Below are positions 58,713-64,000 of a stretch of DNA of 64,000 nt, one piece after another (position 1 is the stretch's first letter; each line of letters opens with the position of its first letter). Under the pieces are notes generated by a model, which worked only from the letters and a program-made list of their open reading frames with translations, was not told where the DNA came from and did not search any database. The DNA lies in the NCBI RefSeq assembly GCF_047730085.1, contig NZ_CP159830.1:1612001-1676000 (forward strand), given 5' to 3'. The position numbers were made by a program, and so were the translations under genes. Source of the DNA: Njordibacter sp937773555. Lineage in GTDB: Bacteria; Pseudomonadota; Gammaproteobacteria; Pseudomonadales; Balneatricaceae.

Positions 58713-59827
58713 AGTGCCTCTTGGATCAAGTTATACTCGCTGGCAATAGCTTCAGCAAGAAACTCTTCTCTCCAGCCTTTCCAATTATTAGGTAAGCTAA
58801 ATGGTTGTTTTTTGCGTAAGCCTTCAAATAATTCTAATAACTCTTTTTTACGGCCCATTAATTGTACTTGTACGGCGGCATTTTCAGCTTGATCTGTCAC
58901 CACTTTATGCAAGCGCTTGTAATCTCTATTTTCATTCTTAGACAAAGGCTGTTGAACGCCTGGCAGCACTTCTGATGATGCCGCCATAATAGATAGCCAT
59001 TGTTTTCCATAGCGCCTTAAACTGCTGGGCCGCATATCTTGGCACTGACCAATTTCATTTAGATCAGCGGGGTTCGTGCGCGCCATTTCAATAAGACTAG
59101 TGTCTTTGACAACAAAATTTTTAGGCCTGTTCTCACTGCGTGCCACGCCTTCTCGCCAGGCAGCTAGGGCACGAAGACGGCCTACAGATTTACCCTGCAA
59201 GCGCCATGCATTTTTCATTTGCGTATACGCCATCTCTGGGGCGATAGGTTGTTTAGCTTGTGCCAAGCGCTGCATGTCTTGCGAAAACCATTGCCAAACA
59301 CCTTTGTCTTTTAAGCGTTGCGCTAAAATGTCATAACACTGCATCAGGTGAGCCACATCCATTGCCGCATAATGGCATTGGGAATCTCGCAATGGGCGTT
59401 GTAGCCAATCGGAACGGGTTTCACCCTTATCTACCGTCTCGCCTAACAAATCTAGAACTAAGCTTTGATAGCCAGGGGACAAACCCATATCTACAAAAGC
59501 AGCAGCTATTTGAGTGTCTGCCATGGGTGTAGGGCGCAATTCCAACCAATGCTGAAATAACTCTAGGTCTTCACTACAGGCATGCATCACCTTAAGGGTG
59601 TCTGGATCTGTCAATAATGTTTGCAGTGGCTGCCAATCGTCAATAGTTAGAGGATCGACTAGAAAGGTTTCTCCAGCGGCAGCAAGTTGCACAAGGCCTG
59701 GGATAGGGTAGAAAGTATCAACCCTCACAAACTCTGTATCTACTGCTATGGCAGGGGCCTGAATAAGGGTTTGGCAAGCCAGTTGAAGGCCTTCATTGGT
59801 ATCGATATATTGGTAATTAGCGGACAT
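58709..59827 (-). CDS. rnd: Ribonuclease D
   Basis: A 3'-to-5' exoribonuclease that trims tRNA precursors. It has the DEDD exonuclease core: AVDTEFVRVDTFYPIPGLVQL with the first Asp and Glu, VMHACSEDLELFQHWL, and DSQCHYAAMDVAHL. A C-terminal HRDC domain follows (RALAAWREGVARSENRPKNFVVKDTSL). It is 372 aa (E. coli 375). It lies two bases downstream of recR and overlaps ycgL. Confidence 0.95.
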   Translation of the reverse strand: MSANYQYIDTNEGLQLACQTLIQAPAIAVDTEFVRVDTFYPIPGLVQLAAAGETFLVDPLTIDDWQPLQTLLTDPDTLKVMHACSEDLELFQHWLELRPTPMADTQIAAAFVDMGLSPGYQSLVLDLLGETVDKGETRSDWLQRPLRDSQCHYAAMDVAHLMQCYDILAQRLKDKGVWQWFSQDMQRLAQAKQPIAPEMAYTQMKNAWRLQGKSVGRLRALAAWREGVARSENRPKNFVVKDTSLIEMARTNPADLNEIGQCQDMRPSSLRRYGKQWLSIMAASSEVLPGVQQPLSKNENRDYKRLHKVVTDQAENAAVQVQLMGRKKELLELFEGLRKKQPFSLPNNWKGWREEFLAEAIASEYNLIQEAL

Positions 59828-59829
59828 AG

Positions 59830-60447
59830 TTAGGTGTAACTCTTACGGCCAGCAAAGGCGTGAGCCAATGTGCCGCCATCGACATATTCTAGTTCCCCAC
59901 CAATGGGGACTCCATGAGCTATACGTGTAACATTAATAGCTTGGGTGCCTAGCTGCTGACGAATTAATTGGTGAATAAAATGGGCTGTAGCGTCGCCCTC
60001 TATGGTGGGATTAGTGGCAACAATTACTTCAGTGATATGGTCATCACTAAGACGGGAAATTAACGCGTCCAGTCCAAGTTCATTAGGCCCTATGCCATCC
60101 ATTGGCGACAAATGACCCATCAATACAAAATATAACCCCTTAAAACCTGCCCCTTGTTCTATGGCCAACACATCAGCAGGTGTTTCCACAATACATAGCG
60201 TAGCAGGGTCACGCTCTGGCTGACGGCACATACGGCATACAGGCGTTTCGCTGTGGGTTCTGCACTGCTCACAGCGGCCCACTTGGTCAAGCGCCAGGTT
60301 CAAACTTTGCGCGAGTACCGCCCCGCCTTCACGGTTACGTTCTAGTATGTGCAGTGCCATGCGCTGGGCCGACTTACGGCCAACACCAGGCAAGCATCGC
60401 AGAGACTCAATAAGATCATCAATGAGGGGACTAAAAGACATGAACAT
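59830..60447 (-). CDS. recR: Recombination mediator protein RecR
   Basis: Acts with RecF and RecO to load RecA on gapped DNA. It has a helix-hairpin-helix (LRCLPGVGRKSAQRMALHIL), a four-Cys zinc finger (CEQCRTHSETPVCRMC), and a Toprim domain (LCIVETPADVLAIEQ). It is 205 aa. The start may be ATG 60447 or the one two codons later; AGG sits closer to the first. The order dnaX-ybaB-recR is conserved in many bacteria. Confidence 0.96.
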   Translation of the reverse strand: MFMSFSPLIDDLIESLRCLPGVGRKSAQRMALHILERNREGGAVLAQSLNLALDQVGRCEQCRTHSETPVCRMCRQPERDPATLCIVETPADVLAIEQGAGFKGLYFVLMGHLSPMDGIGPNELGLDALISRLSDDHITEVIVATNPTIEGDATAHFIHQLIRQQLGTQAINVTRIAHGVPIGGELEYVDGGTLAHAFAGRKSYT

Positions 60448-60473
60448 TAAACCTATAGTTTGAGCTCAATTAA

Positions 60474-60800
60474 TTAAAATGGCATTTTAAAACCGGCAGG
60501 CATACCCATACCAGCGGTCATATCAGACATGTTGCTCTGGCTTGCCTGCTCTACTTTACGCACTGCATCGTTAACCGCAGCAGCCAACAAGTCTTCTAAC
60601 ATTTCTTTGTCTTCAGACAACAAAGAATCATCTAATTCTACACGTTTTACGTCGTGTCGGCCTGTCATTACCACTTGCACCAAGCCTGCCCCAGCGACAC
60701 CAATAAACTCCGCTTTGGCTAAGTCTGCCTGCGCCTGTTGCATTTGTTCCTGCATTTTTTGGGCTTGTTTCATGATGTTGCCCATGCCGCCTTTTAACAT
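60474..60800 (-). CDS. ybaB: Nucleoid-associated protein, YbaB/EbfC family
   Basis: A small DNA-binding dimer of 108 aa. The start MLKGGMGNIMKQAQKMQEQMQQAQADLAKAE is the family's helical N-terminus, followed by the beta-sheet GLVQVVMTGRHDVKRVELDDSLL, and a Met/Gly-rich tail (MTAGMGMPAGFKMPF). It lies between dnaX and recR. Confidence 0.95.
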   Translation of the reverse strand: MLKGGMGNIMKQAQKMQEQMQQAQADLAKAEFIGVAGAGLVQVVMTGRHDVKRVELDDSLLSEDKEMLEDLLAAAVNDAVRKVEQASQSNMSDMTAGMGMPAGFKMPF

Positions 60801-60821
60801 ATTTATTTCTCGATAATTAGT

Positions 60822-62696
60822 CTAATTTTTAATCGGGTTAACAGGTAAAACACTGTTAATGTCTAACTGACCATTAAAAGCCGTGGTTAAACTGGCTACA
60901 TTAGGGTCTTCTTGCAGTGACAAAATAGCGTGTTCTTGATGTTGCATTTCCCGCCTTTGGCGGCTAGCAAATGGAGTTTCAATTTCAGTTTGGCCAATGT
61001 CGATGGTCAACTTCAACTCACAACCAAACATGTCTTCCAGGGCTTGGCGAATGCGGCCTTGGTGAGCTGCGTTTAACATGCTGCTTTGACCCTGATCCAA
61101 GGTAAATTGTAGGTGTGTCCCTTGTCGCTGATTAAATACCATATTGGCTGCAATACCGTGGGTCATGCCAGATACATTAAGGTCGTTAAACACCTGCGTC
61201 CAGTTATTTTCGCTTAAATCGGCTAAGGTCCAATCGGTTTGTGGTTTGTCTAGGATCAGCTCTGCTGACATTACAGGCGGGTCTTGCACCGCTGATGTAT
61301 CCTGCACGGCTAATACATCTTTCACAACTGGTGCCTCTTGCACTGGCATTAACGTGGCGTGTTGCTCCACAGGCAGCAGTTCTGATGCAGGCTGTTGTTG
61401 ATACTCAGGCTCGTCTTCCCATGGCGGCGAGTCAACTGTAGGGGCAGCTATATCCTTAGACTTTTGCACTTCTTTGGGCACTTGATCAGGTTCGGGTTCG
61501 GGTTCAGGGTCAGATTCAGGGGCAAGTGCTGGTTCTGGCTGCATTACGACTGGCGATTCTAACCCGTGGGGCTTAGACTGGGCTACCATAGTGTTTATTT
61601 GACCAGCATGTTGCTGCGGTCTAAAGGCAAGCATACGCAGCAAAGCCATTTCGAACCCAGCTTGCAAATCTGGCGCTGCTTCTAAGTCTTTACGAGCCAT
61701 AATACCCATTTGGTAAAATAGCTGCACATCTGCAGGGCTTATATTTTGGGCTAAATCTAGCACCTTAGATTTGTCAAACTGCACCGAAACAGGCGCATCT
61801 GGCAACACTTGGCAAATGGCCACTTGATGCAACAAACTAAGTAAATCTTCTAGGGCCACAGTAAAGTCCTGACCCTGCTCAGACAGTTCTGCAATAAGTT
61901 TCAGTAGCTCAGAAGCGTTACCCTGCTGTAATTGGCTAACAATGGCAACCACTTTACCCTGATCGATACTGCCCAACATTTGGTTAACAGAAGATTCGGT
62001 TAAGTCTCCACCACAAAAAGCGATAGCTTGGTCTGTAAGGCTCAAAGCATCACGCATACTGCCTTTAGCTGCGCGGCCAAGCTGCCACAATGAGGCTTCT
62101 GCAAAGGGGATGGCTTCGCTAGTAAGAACGTTGCGTAAATGCCCTGCCACCTGCTCGGCTGGCATATTTTTTAGGTTAAACTGCAAACACCTAGAAAGCA
62201 CAGTAATGGGTAGTTTTTGCGGATCGGTAGTGGCTAAAAGAAATTTTACGTGAGGCGGGGGCTCTTCAAGAGTTTTAAGTAATGCATTAAAACTGCTGGT
62301 AGAGAGCATATGCACTTCGTCTATTAGGTAAACCTTAAAACGACCTCTTGTAGGCGCGTACTGCACGTTATCGAGGAGTTCCCGGGTATCTTCTACCTTG
62401 GTACGTGATGCTGCGTCTACCTCGATTAAATCAACAAACCGGCCTTCAGTAATTTCAACACAGCTAGAACATACGCCACAGGGGTTAGAGCTAACACCTT
62501 CTTCGCAATTAAGGCATCGCGCCAATATTCTAGCAATGGTTGTTTTGCCAACACCGCGGGTACCAGCAAACAAATAAGCATGGTGCAAGCGCTGTTCGTC
62601 TAAGGCATGAACCAAGGCACGTAAGACATGTTCTTGACCCACCATGGTGTGGAAATTTTGGGGCCGCCATTTACGGGCTAGAACCTGATATGCCAT
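60822..62696 (-). CDS. dnaX: DNA polymerase III subunits gamma/tau
   Basis: The clamp-loader ATPase, 624 aa. Domain I has Walker A GTRGVGKT, the zinc site CLNCEEGVSSNPCGVCSSC, the Walker B-like VYLIDEVHML, and the SRC sensor (VLSRCLQFNLKNM). A Pro/Glu/Asp-rich linker (about residues 390-480, with PEPEPEP and repeated VQD units) leads to the tau-specific C-terminal region ending in HAILSLQEDPNVASLTTAF-like sequence. I see no A-AAA-AAG slippery heptamer in the linker, so E. coli-style frameshifting to gamma is not evident. It heads dnaX-ybaB-recR. Confidence 0.95.
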   Translation of the reverse strand: MAYQVLARKWRPQNFHTMVGQEHVLRALVHALDEQRLHHAYLFAGTRGVGKTTIARILARCLNCEEGVSSNPCGVCSSCVEITEGRFVDLIEVDAASRTKVEDTRELLDNVQYAPTRGRFKVYLIDEVHMLSTSSFNALLKTLEEPPPHVKFLLATTDPQKLPITVLSRCLQFNLKNMPAEQVAGHLRNVLTSEAIPFAEASLWQLGRAAKGSMRDALSLTDQAIAFCGGDLTESSVNQMLGSIDQGKVVAIVSQLQQGNASELLKLIAELSEQGQDFTVALEDLLSLLHQVAICQVLPDAPVSVQFDKSKVLDLAQNISPADVQLFYQMGIMARKDLEAAPDLQAGFEMALLRMLAFRPQQHAGQINTMVAQSKPHGLESPVVMQPEPALAPESDPEPEPEPDQVPKEVQKSKDIAAPTVDSPPWEDEPEYQQQPASELLPVEQHATLMPVQEAPVVKDVLAVQDTSAVQDPPVMSAELILDKPQTDWTLADLSENNWTQVFNDLNVSGMTHGIAANMVFNQRQGTHLQFTLDQGQSSMLNAAHQGRIRQALEDMFGCELKLTIDIGQTEIETPFASRQRREMQHQEHAILSLQEDPNVASLTTAFNGQLDINSVLPVNPIKN

Positions 62697-62735
62697 GCAG
62701 CGTGCACTCGCTCAATAAAAAAATAAACTGAAGAA

Positions 62736-62748
62736 TCCTATTATAGGA
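62736..62748 (-). promoter_or_regulatory. Candidate dnaX -10 region within a palindrome
   Basis: TCCTATTATAGGA is a 13-base palindrome (six-base arms around one T). Read on the minus strand it contains TATAAT (62740-62745), about 45 bases upstream of the dnaX ATG. No strong -35 is seen at the right distance. Confidence 0.4.
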
Positions 62749-62810
62749 GCCACGGGTAATTAAAGCTACCAACTCCCCTGCGAATCTAATCAACTGACAC
62801 CCAGCGCAGC

Positions 62811-62872
62811 TGCCAACCACCCAAAACTAAAACAACAGATTACCTGCTACTCCTAACATTAAGTGGTTGGCA
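62811..62872. repeat. Ten-base inverted repeat upstream of dnaX
   Basis: TGCCAACCAC (62811-62820) and GTGGTTGGCA (62863-62872) are perfect arms around 42 bases. It sits in the 455-base gap between dnaX and the transporter gene. No SRP-RNA-like loop is present. Function unknown. Confidence 0.45.
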
Positions 62873-63021
62873 TATGGCCACGTATAAACCTTTATCAGAC
62901 TGACTAATCCATAAAAGGGTACTAAAAAAACACTGATTGTTAAAAGTGCGAGGGGATTGGGATCTCAGTTGTGGCTAACCATGGGGAGTAATAGTTTCTG
63001 CACAGGCAGGGCGAAAACACT

Positions 63022-63141
63022 CTAGGCTTCCGGGTGTAACATCAGATCAGTGAGTTGTGCTTTGGTGTAGGGTATCAACATGCGTAACCTTTCCATACCT
63101 GCATAGTAACGACCCAAATGTTCATTTAAACAAAATGCATG
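63022..63141 (-). pseudogene. Short protein-like frame, possible gene remnant
   Basis: Between a TAA (63142-63144) and a TAG (63022-63024), the minus strand encodes 39 residues without a good start, including NEHLGRYYAGMERLRMLIPY and TDLMLHPEA. The composition looks like real protein (a helix-rich C-terminus) rather than random frame. I do not recognise the family, and no upstream part is visible. It lies ten bases downstream of the transporter gene. Confidence 0.25.
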
Positions 63142-63151
63142 TTAAAACAGG

Positions 63152-64000
63152 TTATTGGTTAGCCTGCTCACGCATCAACATATAGTAGGTTGAGGCTACA
63201 ATTATTGCCGAACCCAATAAGAATTTAAAGGTAATCACCTCGTCAAAAAACACAATACCTATGACTATTCCAAGAGGAATAGAAAGAAAGTGTAAAGGCG
63301 CAAGCATAGAAGCCTGAGCATACATATGGCTCTGAGCAAGAAAAAACTGCTGAAAACTTGCTAAAACACCTAAGACTATCAAAAGATAAAGAGAATCGGG
63401 GGTTGAAAGGCCGACCAAAGGTTCAAAGTCATTTAGAATGTAAGCTAATAACCCAGCAAGAATAACACCGGTAACATTATACCAAATAGCCGTTGAAACC
63501 GCCGGGTCTGTTCTTCCAAGCACACGCAAATAGACAAACATAAGCGCTGAAAAAAAGGCGCCAAGCAGCGCGTATAAAACACCCCATAAATTAAGCGCTG
63601 GTGTTAGGGGAAATATAAGAACCAAAACCCCAAAAAAACCCACCAAAACCGATACTAGACGTTTTAAACCCACTACTTCCCCAGCAATGATAACTGACAG
63701 GCCTGTGATAAAAATTGGCATAGTTTGCGACAAGGCTGTGGCTAAACTAATATCAAGGTTTATGACAGATAAAAACCACATCGTGAGCCCTAAAACACCA
63801 AAAATAGTTCTTAATGCAAGCCCACGTGTATTAGTAATACTAAGGAATTTAGAGCCCCTAGTATAAATGGCCAACGCAATTAATAGCGGAAGACAAAATA
63901 AATAACGAAAAAACAAGATTAAAAAGACAGAAAATTCTGGCTGAAGCACCTTTACGATACTGACTAAAAACAATGACATAACAATTTGACCAATTAGGTA
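63152..64000 (-). CDS. EamA-type DMT-superfamily transporter, C-terminal part (cut by window edge)
   Basis: A membrane transporter with two EamA repeats and about nine to ten hydrophobic segments visible. The first repeat includes FLILFFRYLFCLPLL and IFITGLSVIIAGEVVGLKRL; the second starts near LWGVLYALLGAFFSALMFVYLRVLGRTDPA and ends in GSAIIVASTYYMLMREQANQ. The frame stays open to the window edge upstream of the ATG at 63979 (YLIGQIV before it), so the true start is probably outside. Substrate unknown; this family exports diverse metabolites. Confidence 0.85.
   Translation of the reverse strand, partial: YLIGQIVMSLFLVSIVKVLQPEFSVFLILFFRYLFCLPLLIALAIYTRGSKFLSITNTRGLALRTIFGVLGLTMWFLSVINLDISLATALSQTMPIFITGLSVIIAGEVVGLKRLVSVLVGFFGVLVLIFPLTPALNLWGVLYALLGAFFSALMFVYLRVLGRTDPAVSTAIWYNVTGVILAGLLAYILNDFEPLVGLSTPDSLYLLIVLGVLASFQQFFLAQSHMYAQASMLAPLHFLSIPLGIVIGIVFFDEVITFKFLLGSAIIVASTYYMLMREQANQ

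Noticed and set aside
61480..61530. PEPEPEP-type repeat in dnaX as a possible CRISPR-like or mobile repeat
   Set aside because: It is a short in-frame amino-acid repeat in the proline-rich linker, with no spacers.
62161..62175. Run of six A in dnaX (CTA AAA AAT) as a frameshift site
   Set aside because: It lies near codon 177 within the conserved ATPase domain, far upstream of where gamma would end, and encodes the conserved NLKN segment.
62697..63151. 4.5S (SRP) RNA gene, which lies near dnaX in some gammaproteobacteria
   Set aside because: The conserved GGTCAGGTCCGGAAGGAAGC-type loop is absent on both strands.

Overview
The window reads as core chromosome of a free-living, probably marine, aerobic gammaproteobacterium. 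Evidence for this is the gene content: an sdh-suc TCA cluster divergent from gltA, a complete aa3 cytochrome oxidase cluster with its assembly factors, a Pseudomonas/Acinetobacter-type isocitrate lyase next to malate synthase G, and gammaproteobacterial genes such as rsd, the yeaC type, ycgN-ycgL-rnd, hrpA and ygiQ. A very Asp-rich, Lys-poor porin suggests a saline habitat. I see no IS element, prophage, CRISPR array, rRNA or recognisable tRNA. The gene at each edge is cut: trmA on the left, an EamA-type transporter on the right.

Layout. 1-2.5 kb: trmA (partial) divergent from a short metG. 2.5-13.6 kb: sdhCDAB-sucAB-lpdA-sucCD, all on the minus strand, so most of the oxidative half of the TCA cycle lies in one block. 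13.6-15.4 kb: a divergent regulatory region and gltA. 15.4-19.1 kb: an ammonium transporter behind a sigma-54 type promoter, then rlmL. 19.5-27.4 kb: the cytochrome c oxidase cluster ctaC-ctaD-ctaG-ctaE, a SURF1-type gene, a thioredoxin-like membrane protein, ctaA and ctaB, with one small DUF2909 gene on the opposite strand. 27.4-37.7 kb: housekeeping genes (DUF2970, pyrD, dusC, ribE, hemH, pepN, DUF2797, a yeaC type, a rhomboid protease, nadK, rsd). 37.7-43.8 kb: an orphan protein with ADP-ribosyltransferase-like motifs, then aceA, a LysR regulator and glcB (the glyoxylate shunt). 44-53.3 kb: ygiQ, a DEAD-box helicase, a decayed acetyltransferase-like fragment, a porin and hrpA. 53.4-62.7 kb: an acyl-CoA synthetase, a class II glutamine amidotransferase, a VWA-domain membrane protein, ycgN-ycgL-rnd, and recR-ybaB-dnaX. 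62.7-64 kb: a mostly non-coding stretch and the partial transporter.

How it fits together. Citrate synthase and the sdh-suc operon fire from one shared intergenic region. Succinate dehydrogenase feeds quinone, and the oxidase cluster, including heme A synthesis (ctaB, ctaA) and copper delivery (ctaG), completes respiration. aceA, glcB and the LysR gene between them allow growth on acetate or fatty acids, which the acyl-CoA synthetase would activate.

I did not find an obviously new multi-gene system. The most interesting leads are: the orphan ART-like gene at about 38 kb; a sigma-54 promoter for amt with an NtrC-like palindrome downstream of it; a palindrome inside the sdhC promoter; an 18-bp perfect palindrome in the porin leader; 12-bp direct repeats two helical turns apart before glcB; a frameshifted acetyltransferase relic; substitutions at two conserved riboflavin synthase positions; and a MetRS without the C-terminal tRNA-binding domain. 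All assignments are from reading the sequence and remembered family motifs; no database search was run.
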